A DNA stretch of 64,000 nucleotides from Actinomycetales bacterium (GTDB lineage Bacteria; Actinomycetota; Actinomycetes; Mycobacteriales; Micromonosporaceae), in contig PKFB01000024.1 of NCBI GenBank assembly GCA_002919305.1, positions 62,001-126,000 of the forward strand, given 5' to 3'. The position numbers and the translations under genes were made by a program. The notes below the pieces were generated by a model that ran no database searches, was not told the origin of the DNA, and was given only the letters and a program-made list of their open reading frames with translations. This document shows, piece after piece, positions 34,903 to 44,008 of the stretch (within the stretch, counting starts at the first letter, position 1; each line of letters opens with the position of its first letter).

Positions 34903-35576
34903 CCATTGATGACTGGGACGGATACGCCGCCCAGTGGTCGGTTCTACACGGTGGACTGGATCCGCGTCGGTCTACACGTGTAGTCCGAGGATGGATGCGG
35001 TTGGCGTACCGGTTGGCATGTGTTCTTGTGCGAGCCGGCGCATCAGCCGCTACAGTAACTCTCGTTGGGATAGCGGCAAGCGTTGGAGCCTTGGCGGCGG
35101 GTTTCTTCCACGCTCAGTATTGGATATTCGTCGCGGCCGGTTTGGTCATGATCGCTGCTGTCGCCGATACGCTTGATAGCGCGATCATTGTTCTAACCGG
35201 CCGGCTTACCCGCTTGGGTTATATCTATAACTCCGTCGCCGACAGAATCGTCGAAGCGTGCTGGCTAGGGGCCCTGGTGTTTGCGGGAGCCCCGGGCTGG
35301 TTGGCCGCTGCCGCCGGTGGCGTGTCCTGGCTACATGAATACGTCAGAGCGCGAGCTATCGCCGCCGGCATGAACTCCACCGGTGAGGTCACCATGGGGG
35401 AACGCCCCATGCGGGTGATCGTTGCGGTGGCGGGTCTGACCCTCTCCGGTCTCACCGCGTTGATCTCAACGGACCTGGGGGTGGGGGCTGCGGCCATGGC
35501 CGGCACGGTGTGGTTGCTGCTGGGGATCGGTGGTTTTATCCAGCTCCTCGACGCGGTCCACGACGCCTTGGGCTGA
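34884..35576 (+). CDS. CDP-alcohol phosphatidyltransferase-like membrane protein with degenerate motif
   Basis: 230 residues, about five or six membrane helices, GTG 34884 with GAGG four bases upstream. The catalytic motif of the family is D-x2-D-G-x2-A-R-x8-9-G-x3-D-x3-D. Here the region reads DTLDSAIIVLTG..LGYIYNSVADR: the first two Asp and the last Asp remain, Gly is Ser, Ala-Arg is lost, and the third Asp, a metal ligand, is Asn. It may act on another substrate, be weakly active, or be a non-catalytic relative. The N-terminal 40 residues are soluble. No partner phospholipid gene is adjacent. Confidence 0.75.
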   Translation: MEAHRLTIDDWDGYAAQWSVLHGGLDPRRSTRVVRGWMRLAYRLACVLVRAGASAATVTLVGIAASVGALAAGFFHAQYWIFVAAGLVMIAAVADTLDSAIIVLTGRLTRLGYIYNSVADRIVEACWLGALVFAGAPGWLAAAAGGVSWLHEYVRARAIAAGMNSTGEVTMGERPMRVIVAVAGLTLSGLTALISTDLGVGAAAMAGTVWLLLGIGGFIQLLDAVHDALG

Positions 35577-35604
35577 ATCCCGATCCCCAACCCGTTGGTG
35601 GAAA

Positions 35605-35642
35605 GCCACGCCAGCCAGGTCAGGTGGCCTGGCTGGCGTGGC
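35605..35642. terminator. 15-bp perfect hairpin between convergent genes
   Basis: GCCACGCCAGCCAGG (35605-35619) pairs perfectly with CCTGGCTGGCGTGGC (35628-35642) around an 8-base loop. It lies 28 bases after the CDP-alcohol transferase stop and overlaps the last codons of the convergent GNAT gene. It likely terminates both transcripts. Confidence 0.7.
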
Positions 35643-36210
35643 GGGCCTGCCCAGCCCGACCAGCATGTGTCGGGTGCAGCGGCAGGCGTTGACCGAGCAC
35701 CGCGAACGGGCGGTCATCGCCGGGGAAGCGGAAGTGACGCACCAGATCGACGAAGCCCAAACGCCGGTACAGCCGCCAGGCCCGTGATGTCTGCTCTGGG
35801 GCTTCCGGGGTGGACAGCACGACGGTACGCTCTGGCGCGCCTTCCACCAGGGCCAACAGTTGGCGTTCCCCCAACCCCTGACCTTGAACGTCGGGACGGA
35901 CGTGGAGCTCCACCACTTCGAAGCAGTCCGTCATCCAGGCGGCGTAGACGGCGGGGTCCAGTACGCTACGGACCTGATCGTGCCACCACTGCCCGGGGGC
36001 CGTGGTGTAGCCGTAACTGAAGCCCAGGAGCTGGTCGTCGGCGGCCAGGGTAGCTACCGCACGGAAGCCAGCCCGCTGGGTGTGCGTGTACAGGAATCCC
36101 CGACGTGCCATCGTCAGATCGAGGGGATAGTCCATGGCCTCGGCGTACACCCTGAGCACGTCGTTGATCCGGTTGACGACATCCTCCGCCGTCCAGTGAA
36201 CGAGCATCAT
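35620..36210 (-). CDS. GNAT-family N-acetyltransferase
   Basis: 196 residues. The acetyl-CoA pyrophosphate loop is VQGQGLGERQL (Q-x-x-G-x-G form, about residues 107-117), preceded by the beta strand VVELHVRP and followed by RAWRLYRRLGFVDLVRHF, the usual end of the fold. Start is one of two adjacent ATGs at 36210/36207. The substrate is unknown. The last codons are part of the shared terminator hairpin. Confidence 0.82.
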   Translation of the reverse strand: MMLVHWTAEDVVNRINDVLRVYAEAMDYPLDLTMARRGFLYTHTQRAGFRAVATLAADDQLLGFSYGYTTAPGQWWHDQVRSVLDPAVYAAWMTDCFEVVELHVRPDVQGQGLGERQLLALVEGAPERTVVLSTPEAPEQTSRAWRLYRRLGFVDLVRHFRFPGDDRPFAVLGQRLPLHPTHAGRAGQARHASQAT

Positions 36211-36313
36211 CCCCGATGGCGCCTTTCGTCTGTCAGCGACCTGTGCTGACGGTACGCCACTCGCACCACACGCGTGGCGGCACGCCAGGATCCATGGAAA
36301 CGGTGACGCTCGG

Positions 36314-36811
36314 TTACGCCACCTCGGCGGGGGTGCCCTTGGTCAGGCGTACCAGTTCCTCGAATGTGGTGGGGAAGATCGAGCGGGGGATGCCGGCGGC
36401 GGCCCAGATCACGTCGTACTGCGCCAAGGCCTGATCGACCAGGGTGGGCAGGGGAGCGGGATGTCCGACCGGGGCGACTCCACCGATCGGCTGGCCGGTG
36501 TGGGAGCGGACGAACTCTGGGGAGGCGCGGCGTACCGTGGTGGCGCCGATCAACGCGGCCACCTTAGCGGTGTTGACGCGGTGGGCGCCTGAGGTGAGCA
36601 CAAGCAAGGGGGAGCCGTCGGCGTCGAAGACCAGGGAGTTGGCGATCTGCCCTACCTCGACGCCCAGGGCGGCGGCCGCGGCCGCCGCGGTCGGCACGGC
36701 TTCGGGCAGGATCCGGATCTGGCCGGCCACCCCGGCGGCCCGGAGCGCTTCCTGGACGGCGACGACGTTGGGATGCTGGGTCTCCATGGTCGAAGAATCA
36801 TGCTGGGTCAT
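36314..36811 (-). CDS. YbaK/ProX-type aminoacyl-tRNA deacylase
   Basis: 165 residues. YbaK fold signatures: VGQIANSLVFDADGSPLLVLTSGAHRVNTAKVA, and QPIGGVAPVGHPAPLPTLVDQAL, which matches the GG-hinge and substrate loop of the family. Such proteins hydrolyse mischarged tRNAs such as Cys-tRNAPro or Ala-tRNAPro in the cytosol. The ATG at 36811 overlaps the stop of the EamA gene (ATGA), so the two are coupled, although they have no obvious shared pathway. Confidence 0.88.
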   Translation of the reverse strand: MTQHDSSTMETQHPNVVAVQEALRAAGVAGQIRILPEAVPTAAAAAAALGVEVGQIANSLVFDADGSPLLVLTSGAHRVNTAKVAALIGATTVRRASPEFVRSHTGQPIGGVAPVGHPAPLPTLVDQALAQYDVIWAAAGIPRSIFPTTFEELVRLTKGTPAEVA

Positions 36812-37848
36812 GGAAGGTGTGTCGCCTCCTTATCTGGCTTATTTGGCTCGAGCGTGCTCCCGCCCGGCTCTGATGCGGCCGGCGGGGAGGGAGCACCCGA
36901 TGCTGTCGACGGGGTGATCCGGGCGGTCTCAGCCAGCACGACACCGACGAGAACGATCACGCCGCCGAGAAGCTGAGACGCGGAGAGAACCTCGTTGAGG
37001 GCGGCCCACGCCACTGCGCTGGCGAGGACCGGCTCTAAGGTCCCGAGAATACTGGCGCTGGTGGCGGGCAGGTACCGCAGCGCGGCGGCGATCATCACGT
37101 ACGGCAGGATCGTGCCGAACACCACAACGGCGAGGATCAACGTCCAGACAGGGAAGCCGGACGCGTCGGTCTGGGTCAAGACGGTCAGCGGAAAGTCCCA
37201 CCATGGCCAGGCCACCGCACTGGCGACCGCCGCGACCCCGAAAGCCCAGCACATCAAAGACAGTGGGTCACGCTGGCCGGCCGCCTGCGCGCCGACGATG
37301 TAGTAGAGCGCGAGCGTGGCCGCTGCGCCTAAACCGGCCGCCACCCCCAGACTGTCCAGCCGTGCGTCTCCCCACGCCTCGGCGACGAAGGACAGGCCAC
37401 ACAAGCACAGCGCTAAGCCGCCCCATAAGCGGGGGAGGACCGGCTGTCGCTGCCCGAAACGCGCCCACAGGGCGACCATGACCGGGGCGGTGTACTCAAA
37501 CAACAGGGCGATCCCGACCGGTAGTCGTCCAATCGCCACGAAGTACAGCAGCGGGGTGAGGAAGCTGCCCGCTAAGCCATAGGTGATCAGCAGAGGCAGC
37601 TCCCGCAGCCGTATGGTCAGCTGGCTCGGCGCGATGATCAGGCACATCAGGAGCAGGCCGAGGAAGGCACCGGTGGCCCGAAGCTGGGTCAGCTGGGTGG
37701 CTTCCAGACCGGTCCGTAGGGCCAGCTTGGAGACGGTGCCGTTGATCCCAAAGAGGACCGCGGAGCCGATGATGAGCAGGGCGCCGAAAGCGGATGGCCC
37801 CAGGCGGGACCGCCTGGGACGTGACGGGGAGGGCAGGGCCGGATCCAT
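36808..37848 (-). CDS. EamA-family drug/metabolite transporter (RhtA-like)
   Basis: 346 residues from ATG 37848, with GAGGG just upstream. A TTG at 37896 would add 16 residues without a ribosome binding site. Ten membrane helices in two EamA halves (about residues 25-145 and 165-300). The half-repeat signature ILGTLEPVLASAVAWAALNEVLSASQLLGGVIVLVGV is clear. It is probably an exporter of amino acids or small metabolites. The C-terminal tail is Pro/Glu-rich and cytosolic. Confidence 0.88.
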   Translation of the reverse strand: MDPALPSPSRPRRSRLGPSAFGALLIIGSAVLFGINGTVSKLALRTGLEATQLTQLRATGAFLGLLLMCLIIAPSQLTIRLRELPLLITYGLAGSFLTPLLYFVAIGRLPVGIALLFEYTAPVMVALWARFGQRQPVLPRLWGGLALCLCGLSFVAEAWGDARLDSLGVAAGLGAAATLALYYIVGAQAAGQRDPLSLMCWAFGVAAVASAVAWPWWDFPLTVLTQTDASGFPVWTLILAVVVFGTILPYVMIAAALRYLPATSASILGTLEPVLASAVAWAALNEVLSASQLLGGVIVLVGVVLAETARITPSTASGAPSPPAASEPGGSTLEPNKPDKEATHLP

Positions 37849-37926
37849 GCCCTCAGCTTCTGGGTCATGATCGTTGACGGCAAGAACTGACGCCAACGGC
37901 GGCCATGATGGTCGGCGCCCTACCGA

Positions 37927-38301
37927 TCAGGCGAGGTAGTAGCCGCGTTCGGTTTGCTGGGGAACCCGCCAACGGTGTTCTGTCGGCGGAGTGGGCTCGG
38001 GATGGAGCACCAAGTGGATGATGTCGTCCCTGGCGCAAGATGAGCACAACAGCCCAAACAGGATGAACGGTATTGCGCTGACGAACAACGCTGCCCCGGC
38101 CACCAGAGCACCGGCTGCCAGCACGATCAGGGAGCCGCCGATCAATAACATGATCGTGAGTTGGAGAAGGACATTGCGGCTTTTGACCAGCATCACGTGC
38201 TGATCGTTCCGGTAGGTCACCCGGTAGCCCTGGGCCACCAGGGACGCGGTGGTGCCCTTGAGTGCCTCGACGCCGTGCACCAGGCGCACCTTCCCTTGCA
38301 T
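37927..38301 (-). CDS. Small membrane protein, unknown function
   Basis: 124 residues. A soluble N-terminal part (about 1-45) with GYRVTYRNDQHVMLVKSRN is followed by two hydrophobic helices (LLQLTIMLLIGGSLIVLAAGALVAGAALFVSAIPFILFGLL) and a polar C-terminus. GGAAGG lies six bases before ATG 38301. I do not recognise the family. It is 78 bases upstream of the EamA gene on the same strand and may be co-transcribed. Confidence 0.68.
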   Translation of the reverse strand: MQGKVRLVHGVEALKGTTASLVAQGYRVTYRNDQHVMLVKSRNVLLQLTIMLLIGGSLIVLAAGALVAGAALFVSAIPFILFGLLCSSCARDDIIHLVLHPEPTPPTEHRWRVPQQTERGYYLA

Positions 38302-38734
38302 GCCGGACCTTCCGATTTTGAGGGATCCATCCTAATGATGAATCTACAGAAACAACGCGCAGGAGAACAGTCCCCTGAAAACGGACATCAGTGATAAGTG
38401 TAGCGAGTCGTTAAGGCATGTCGGACTTCGGACACCTGTCTCGGATGTCACACTTTTCGGTTGCGTAGCCAGAATGGGCTGCGGGCGAGGTCTGTACGCG
38501 GCGCCTGTGCGCGGTGGGGCCTCTCTCCATTGAGCGGGTCTCCATTGAGCGGGCGTCTCGCCTGGTGAGTGGGTGCCTCTCCTGCGTGGCGGTGCGTCGC
38601 GTCGTCGGAGGGTGAGGGCGGGGGCGCTAGGTGTCCGGATGTGTCGTTGAGGTCGTGACCTCACGCGATTGCGGAGAGCGTGCTCCTCATAACGTTGCGA
38701 TTTTGTCGTACCCAGGGTTTACTGTATTCAGCGT
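38302..38734. other. Intergenic region with a 15-base tandem duplication
   Basis: No convincing gene on either strand. TCTCCATTGAGCGGG occurs twice in direct tandem (38524-38538 and 38539-38553). The region separates the minus-strand membrane gene from the SOS-boxed plus-strand genes. Confidence 0.5.
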
Positions 38735-38750
38735 TCGAACGTGCGTTCGA
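38735..38750. promoter_or_regulatory. LexA-binding SOS box
   Basis: TCGAACGTGCGTTCGA matches the actinobacterial LexA consensus TCGAAC-N4-GTTCGA in all defined positions, flanked by GT and AC that extend the symmetry. The next plus-strand gene is the HEPN protein at 39012, and DNA polymerase IV lies further on in the same direction. No GAAC-N4-GTTC is seen directly ahead of the polymerase gene. The 260 bases to the HEPN start may be a leader or hold an unrecognised short gene. Confidence 0.8.
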
Positions 38751-39011
38751 ACATAGGGCGGAGTGGTGGTCGCGGTGTGCACTCTGTCCTATGCGCGGAC
38801 ACCGGGCCGGATGTCGCGACCCGGCCAGGTGGGGTGTCTTCACTCGTCATCTCTCGCCCCCCTTGGGATGGCAGGTGAAGACACCGCCGGTCGGGCGGGG
38901 CGAGGGAAGCGTCTACGCCCGACCGGCACCCGCTGCGTCTTCCCCGTGGCGGCTGGTCAGCGGCCGGCATGAGCCGGTTCCTTCGAACGGCGAAGGACAG
39001 GAGTGACGCAG

Positions 39012-39542
39012 ATGCCGAACAAGCCGAATCAGACCCCACGGGCCCCGGGAACAGCGCCACCCCCAGCGACCGGGCCAGTGCCGGAGCCAGCGTCGGGACG
39101 ACAGGCGCCGATGGTCCCGGCCCACATCCTGCCGCACCGCACTCCCGCAGAGCTGCTCGCGTTGTCCCGTCACGGGTTAACCGAGGCGGTACGGACGCGA
39201 CCTGATGGGCTGCGGTACGCCACCGCTCATTTGGCTGCTTTACGTGCTGCCGCCGCGATCGTGGTGGCCCGAGCCCGTCCGGTCCCTGGAAAACGCGGAC
39301 GCCCCACCAGCGTCTGGGCGCTGTTGGCCCTGGTAGCGCCGGAGCTGTCGGAATGGGCGGTGTTCTTCTCCGCGCGTGCCTCCAAACGCGCCGCGGCGGA
39401 GGCGGGGATCCCTCATGTGGTGACCGCGCAGGAAGCGGACGACCTTGTCCGTGAGGCGCACCGCTTCCTGGAGGTGGTGGAAAAGAGCCTGGGCCTGCCC
39501 TATCAGCCGTACCTTGACGGCCTTACCGCCCAAGCGGGATGA
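39012..39542 (+). CDS. SAV_6107-type HEPN domain protein
   Basis: 176 residues from ATG 39012, eight bases after AGGAG. An overlapping GTG at 39003 is too close to that site. A Pro-rich N-terminus (1-40) precedes an all-helical domain (LALSRHGLTEAVRTRPDGLRYATAHLAALRAAAAIV...SVWALLALVAPELSEWAVFFSARASKRAAAEAG) that matches the actinobacterial SAV_6107 HEPN family. No Arg-x4-His RNase motif is obvious. An upstream SOS box and the downstream DNA polymerase IV gene suggest a DNA-damage role. That is inference. Confidence 0.78.
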   Translation: MPNKPNQTPRAPGTAPPPATGPVPEPASGRQAPMVPAHILPHRTPAELLALSRHGLTEAVRTRPDGLRYATAHLAALRAAAAIVVARARPVPGKRGRPTSVWALLALVAPELSEWAVFFSARASKRAAAEAGIPHVVTAQEADDLVREAHRFLEVVEKSLGLPYQPYLDGLTAQAG

Positions 39543-39850
39543 CCATCACGTCACCAGCACACGGCACCTGAAAGGCGCTGGCGGCAAGACGCCCGCTGAA
39601 AAGACCCTGCCGCAGCAGCGGCGCCCACACCCATGACCGTCCACACCTATGACCACTGATATGACCACCGACACGGCCACTGCCCACCTGTGACCAGCAG
39701 CGGCAACCCGACGAGTCGACCACGGTTAGCCGCCTCCCCGCGCGCTTGACACACTCCACGAACCGCTCGAGGTGCTGGAGGGGGTAGGCCCTGCGCCACG
39801 CTCCGGCATTAGGCTCGCATCCGTTCGCCGTCGAGCGAGGGGATGACACA
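39543..39850. other. Gap between HEPN and methyltransferase genes
   Basis: 308 bases. It contains ATGACC/TATGACCAC short repeats near 39633-39690, a TTGACA at 39746-39751 without a good partner -10, and TAGGCT near 39810. No gene is supported. It may carry the methyltransferase promoter. Confidence 0.4.
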
Positions 39851-40594
39851 GTGGAGCGCATCCGGGCACACACCGCACCGCGTACCGCCATCGTCTGGAC
39901 GGTCCTGGAACGGGAACTGGCACAACGAGACGGCACCCAGGTGATCATTGACGTGGGGGGTGGCACCGGTGGGTTTGCGGTCCCTCTGGCCGAAGCCGGA
40001 CACCGGGTGACCGTGGTAGACGCCAGCCCTGACGCCCTCGCCACCCTGACCCGTCGGGCCGCCGACGCCGGTGTCGCCGACCGGATCGAGGCGGTACAAG
40101 GAGATGCCGACCAACTCGCCGACATCGTGCCGGCAGGCAGCGCTGACCTGGTGCTCTGCCACAGCGTGTTGGAGGTGGTCGACTCCCCCGCGGATGTACT
40201 CAAGGCCGTCGCCGCCTGCCTGCGCCCTCAAGGAGCGGCCAGCGTCCTCGTCGCCAACCGCGCCGCGGCGGTACTGACCCGGGCACTGAGCGGACACCTG
40301 ACGACCGCTGCGCGTCTGCTGGAGGCGCCCCACGGCGTGGTGGGAGAGCGTGACACGCTCCTGCGCCGCTTCGACATCGACACCGCGGTCGGTCTGCTCA
40401 ACGCCGCCGGGCTGTCGGTCGAACAGATTCACGGGGTACGCGTGGTCGCGGATCTGGTCCCCGGTGCTTTGCTCGACACCGAGCCAGGAGCCCATGAAGC
40501 GCTCCTGGCCTTCGAACTGGCCGCCTCTGAGCGATCTCCCTACCGCGACATCGCCTCTCAAGTGCATCTGTTGGCCCGGCGCCAGGAGGTCTGA
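39851..40594 (+). CDS. Class I SAM-dependent methyltransferase
   Basis: 247 residues, GTG start with GAGGGG nine bases upstream. Motif I is VIIDVGGGTGGFAVPLA (about residues 31-47), then the acidic VTVVDASPDAL, GDADQL and ADLVLCHSVLEVVD. The C-terminal part (FDIDTAVGLLNAAGLSVEQIHGVRVVADLV) resembles small-molecule methyltransferases of the UbiE/SmtA type. It abuts the phosphodiesterase gene (TGA-GTG). The substrate is unknown. Confidence 0.85.
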   Translation: MERIRAHTAPRTAIVWTVLERELAQRDGTQVIIDVGGGTGGFAVPLAEAGHRVTVVDASPDALATLTRRAADAGVADRIEAVQGDADQLADIVPAGSADLVLCHSVLEVVDSPADVLKAVAACLRPQGAASVLVANRAAAVLTRALSGHLTTAARLLEAPHGVVGERDTLLRRFDIDTAVGLLNAAGLSVEQIHGVRVVADLVPGALLDTEPGAHEALLAFELAASERSPYRDIASQVHLLARRQEV

Positions 40595-41800
40595 GTGGAC
40601 ATCATTCCCCGATACGGGGGCGGCAGTCTGGCCGACCTGCTGCCGAGCGCGCTGACCGCCCTTGGCCTGCCTGGGCCTGATCCACTCGGGTTACGGACCG
40701 GACCACTGGCAGAGATACGCCGTCTGGCCGTGCTCTTAGTCGACGGGCTGGGATACCACCTGTTACCCACGGCAGCCCGGGTCGGTCCGGCGCTTGCTGA
40801 ACTCATCACCGGTCATCGGGGGTACGCGGGCACCCTGACCTGCGGTTTCCCGTCCACGACCCCGGTCAGTCTGGCATCGGTGGGGACCGGGGCACCACCC
40901 GGAACGCACGGCCTGCTCGGCTTCAGCGTCAACGTGCCAGGCACCGACACGCTGCTCAATCACATCCGTTGGGCCGACGACCCCGACCCGTTACAGTGGC
41001 AGCCCGTACCAACCCAGTTCGAGCGGGCCGCCGCGGCAGGGGTGACGGTCGTGGTGGTGAACAAGCCGGAATTTATCGGCACCGGCCTGACCCGGGCGGT
41101 GTATCGAGGAGCGACGTACCGCCCCGCCAGCACCACGGATGAGGTGGCTGCGCAGATGCTGGACGCGCTGACCACCGCCTCAACGCCGGCCCTGGTCTAC
41201 GGGTACACCCCGAGCGTGGACAGCACGGCTCACCGATACGGGGTGGAGTCTGCCGAATGCGTCGCCGCGATGCGAGAAGTCGACGCCCTGGTGGACCGGC
41301 TCGTCAACGGGCTCCCCCCGGACGCGGCCCTGCTGGTCACCGCCGACCACGGCATCATCGACGTGCCACCCGAGGCCCGCCTGGACACAGACACCATCCC
41401 CGAGCTGTGGGACGGGGTGCGGCTGGTGGCCGGGGAGCCGCGAGTCCGATACCTCCACACACATCCAGGTGCGCGGGAGGACGTCATCACCACCTGGCGG
41501 TCGGTGCTGGGATCCTGGACCGCCGCCTCTAGCCCCACCGCGCCGGCCTCGGACGGTGAGCCTGCGGTGTCGGTGATGAGTCGGGAGGAGGCGGTCGCCA
41601 CCGGGTGGTTCGGGACTGTCCCCGAGGAGCACCTCGCCCGGCTGGGGGATGTGGTCGTGGTGTGCCGGGAGCGCTACATCCTGTTGACTGAGCGGGCTGA
41701 ACCACCTCAGGTGGCGCGGTTTGTGGCCTACCACGGGTCGATCACCGAGGCTGAGATGTTGATCCCCCTTCTTATCGCCCGTGCCGACAATGAGAACTGA
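40595..41800 (+). CDS. Alkaline phosphatase superfamily protein (nucleotide pyrophosphatase/phosphodiesterase type)
   Basis: 401 residues. Two-metal active-site pattern of the NPP branch: Asp in LAVLLVDGLGYHLL, Thr nucleophile in GFPSTTPVSL, SVDSTAHRYG (Asp/His), VTADHGIID (Asp-His) and a late His in YHGSIT. No signal peptide or membrane helix, so it would act in the cytosol on phosphodiesters or nucleotides. GTG follows the methyltransferase stop directly. It precedes DNA polymerase IV by about 105 bases. Confidence 0.86.
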   Translation: MDIIPRYGGGSLADLLPSALTALGLPGPDPLGLRTGPLAEIRRLAVLLVDGLGYHLLPTAARVGPALAELITGHRGYAGTLTCGFPSTTPVSLASVGTGAPPGTHGLLGFSVNVPGTDTLLNHIRWADDPDPLQWQPVPTQFERAAAAGVTVVVVNKPEFIGTGLTRAVYRGATYRPASTTDEVAAQMLDALTTASTPALVYGYTPSVDSTAHRYGVESAECVAAMREVDALVDRLVNGLPPDAALLVTADHGIIDVPPEARLDTDTIPELWDGVRLVAGEPRVRYLHTHPGAREDVITTWRSVLGSWTAASSPTAPASDGEPAVSVMSREEAVATGWFGTVPEEHLARLGDVVVVCRERYILLTERAEPPQVARFVAYHGSITEAEMLIPLLIARADNEN

Positions 41801-41905
41801 GACGAACAATCAGATCTGAGACGAAACGTCGCGTCTGCGCCTCGCCGGTGCGGATGCTGGATGTCGTATGCCCCCGATACCGTCGAGAGCACAGACGGAG
41901 GGGTC

Positions 41906-43177
41906 ATGGGACGAAGCCAAGAGCTCAGGGGAGGGCCCCCACCGAAGGACCCGGAGGTCTTTGGGCCGAACGCCGATGACACCGGGTGCGGGATCCTGCA
42001 TGTCGACATGGACGCCTTCTTCGTCTCAGTGGAGCTGAGGCGGCGTCCTGAGCTACGCGGCCGGCCGGTGATCGTCGGGGGAGCCGGGCCGCGCGGGGTG
42101 GTCAGCTCAGCCAGCTATGAGGCGCGTCGCTACGGCGTGCGCAGCGCGATGCCGATGAGCAAGGCGCGGCGGTTGTGTCCGAAAGCCATCTGCCTGCCTC
42201 CAGATTTCGCGGCGTACACCGAGGCCTCTCACGCGGTGATGGAGATCTTCCGCGAGGTGACCCCACTGGTCGAGCCGCTGTCGTTGGATGAGGCGTTCCT
42301 GGATGTCACCGGTGCCCAACGCCGTCTGGGGCGCCCCGCCGCGATCGCCGCCCTGATCCGGTCCCGAGTGGCGGCCGAACAGCAGATTACGTGCTCGGTG
42401 GGGGTGGCCTCCACCATGTTCGTCGCCAAACTCGCCTCAACCCGTGCCAAACCCGACGGTATGGCGGTGGTGCCCGCCGACCGGGTCTTGGAGTTCCTGC
42501 ACCCCTTGCCGGTAGCGGCGCTGTGGGGGGTGGGGGAACGCAGTGCTGAGGTGCTGGGGCGGCTTGGGTTGCGGACCATCGGGGACGTGGCGCGTACCCC
42601 GGTGGCGACTCTGCGGGCGGCGCTGGGAAAGGCCGCCGCTGAGCATCTGCATGATCTGGCCTGGGGACGAGACCCGCGTCAGGTCAACCCCGACCCCGTC
42701 GACAAGTCGATCGGTACGGAGGTCACCTTCGACACCGATGTCGCCGATCACGAGGTGATCCGGCGTACCCTGCTGCAGCTGGCGGGGACTACGGCGACTC
42801 GACTGCGCCGCGCCGGGATGATGGGCCGGACCGTAGGGATCAAAGTCCGGTTCGCTGACTTTCGGACCATTAGTCGTTCTCGCACTCTCATGTCCTCCAC
42901 CGATGTGACTCGTGAGATTTTCCGGACGGCGTGGGAGCTGTTCACCGCGTTGGGCACCCGGGAACGGATCCGATTGCTGGGGGTACGCGTCGAGGGATTA
43001 CTCCCCGCCGACGCGGGGGTCTGGCAGCCGCACCTGTGGGAACCCCGGTACGGCTGGCGGGAGGCCGAGCGGGCCGTGGACGCTGCTTTAGAGCGGTTCG
43101 GGGCGGGCGTGATCCGTCCGGCGAGTCTGATCACGCGCCGATCGCCTGATAAGAAGCGAGGTGTCGGCCACACCTGA
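41906..43177 (+). CDS. dinB: DNA polymerase IV (Y-family translesion polymerase)
   Basis: 423 residues from ATG 41906, just after GGAGGGG. An ATG at 41861 would add 15 residues but has a poorer site. Catalytic motifs: HVDMDAFFVSVE and SLDEAFLDVTG. Palm, finger, thumb (VGVASTMFVAKLASTRAKPDG, LWGVGERSAEVLGRLGLRTIGDVA) and little-finger domains are all present. The C-terminus ends RRSPDKKRGVGHT and no obvious beta-clamp pentapeptide is seen there. It synthesises across damaged bases. The SOS box is about 3 kb upstream on the same strand. Confidence 0.92.
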   Translation: MGRSQELRGGPPPKDPEVFGPNADDTGCGILHVDMDAFFVSVELRRRPELRGRPVIVGGAGPRGVVSSASYEARRYGVRSAMPMSKARRLCPKAICLPPDFAAYTEASHAVMEIFREVTPLVEPLSLDEAFLDVTGAQRRLGRPAAIAALIRSRVAAEQQITCSVGVASTMFVAKLASTRAKPDGMAVVPADRVLEFLHPLPVAALWGVGERSAEVLGRLGLRTIGDVARTPVATLRAALGKAAAEHLHDLAWGRDPRQVNPDPVDKSIGTEVTFDTDVADHEVIRRTLLQLAGTTATRLRRAGMMGRTVGIKVRFADFRTISRSRTLMSSTDVTREIFRTAWELFTALGTRERIRLLGVRVEGLLPADAGVWQPHLWEPRYGWREAERAVDAALERFGAGVIRPASLITRRSPDKKRGVGHT

Positions 43178-43395
43178 CCTGCGTGTCCGTATCCGATCCG
43201 TTCTATTCCAGAGGATTCGTCAACTGTTCCACCGCGCCTTAGCAGGCGTGCCACGCTTCTGTGCGTTAGTTTTTGGAGGGAACCTGCGTCTGGCTTTCCG
43301 ACCGGGTTACCCACTCGTAGACTGGTCTGATAAGCAGCCGACCGGCTGTGCGGTCTGCCGGTTCCGTACCGGCCTTGACGACCGGGAGGAGTGCC

Positions 43396-43788
43396 GTGCC
43401 GCTCTCCGAGCACGAGCAGCGATTGTTCGAGGAGATCGAACGATCGCTCGCCGACGATCCCAAGTTCGCCTCGGCGGTGCGCGCCAGCGACCCGCGTTAC
43501 CACGCCCGGCGCCGTCTTTTCCTGGCCGTTGGGCTTCTCGTGGTCGGGCTGGCTGTGCTCGTCTATGGCGCGGTGTCCCAACTGGTTCCCGTCGGTGTCC
43601 TGGGATTTGTGATCATGTTGGGCGCCGCCGTGTTCGGTCTTCAGTCCTACCGACGCTCCCAAAGTACCGAGCTGCGGGTGGTGGGGGGATCCAGCTCCCG
43701 CAGGACGGGTTTGGGCTCTCCCAAACGCCGCTCCTTGATTGACCGTTTGGAGCAGCGCTGGCGTCGCCGACCTGAGGGCAATCGCTAG
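43396..43788 (+). CDS. DUF3040 membrane protein
   Basis: 130 residues from GTG 43396, six bases after GGGAGGAG, matching the family start MPLSEHEQRLFEEIE. Residues 1-45 are helical and charged, then two membrane helices (LFLAVGLLVVGLAVLVYGAV, GVLGFVIMLGAAVFGLQ) and a basic C-terminal tail. DUF3040 proteins are small actinobacterial membrane proteins of unknown role, often near dinB and the division cluster, as here. Confidence 0.9.
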   Translation: MPLSEHEQRLFEEIERSLADDPKFASAVRASDPRYHARRRLFLAVGLLVVGLAVLVYGAVSQLVPVGVLGFVIMLGAAVFGLQSYRRSQSTELRVVGGSSSRRTGLGSPKRRSLIDRLEQRWRRRPEGNR

Positions 43789-44008
43789 CGAAAGTCCGCG
43801 TACACCCCAAACGGGCCCCACCCCCGGGTTGAAGAAGGCCGAGGAAGGCCGGAAGGACACTCGGCGACACCATCAGTGATCAGCGTGCCCGTAGGTGGAC
43901 GCCTGCAGTCTTGACCCACACCGACAACCGCCAGACGTTTTCACACCACCGCGACGACCCGACGGTCCGGCTCAGCGCCCAGGCACGTCGGGTGTGACGC
44001 CATGGGAT

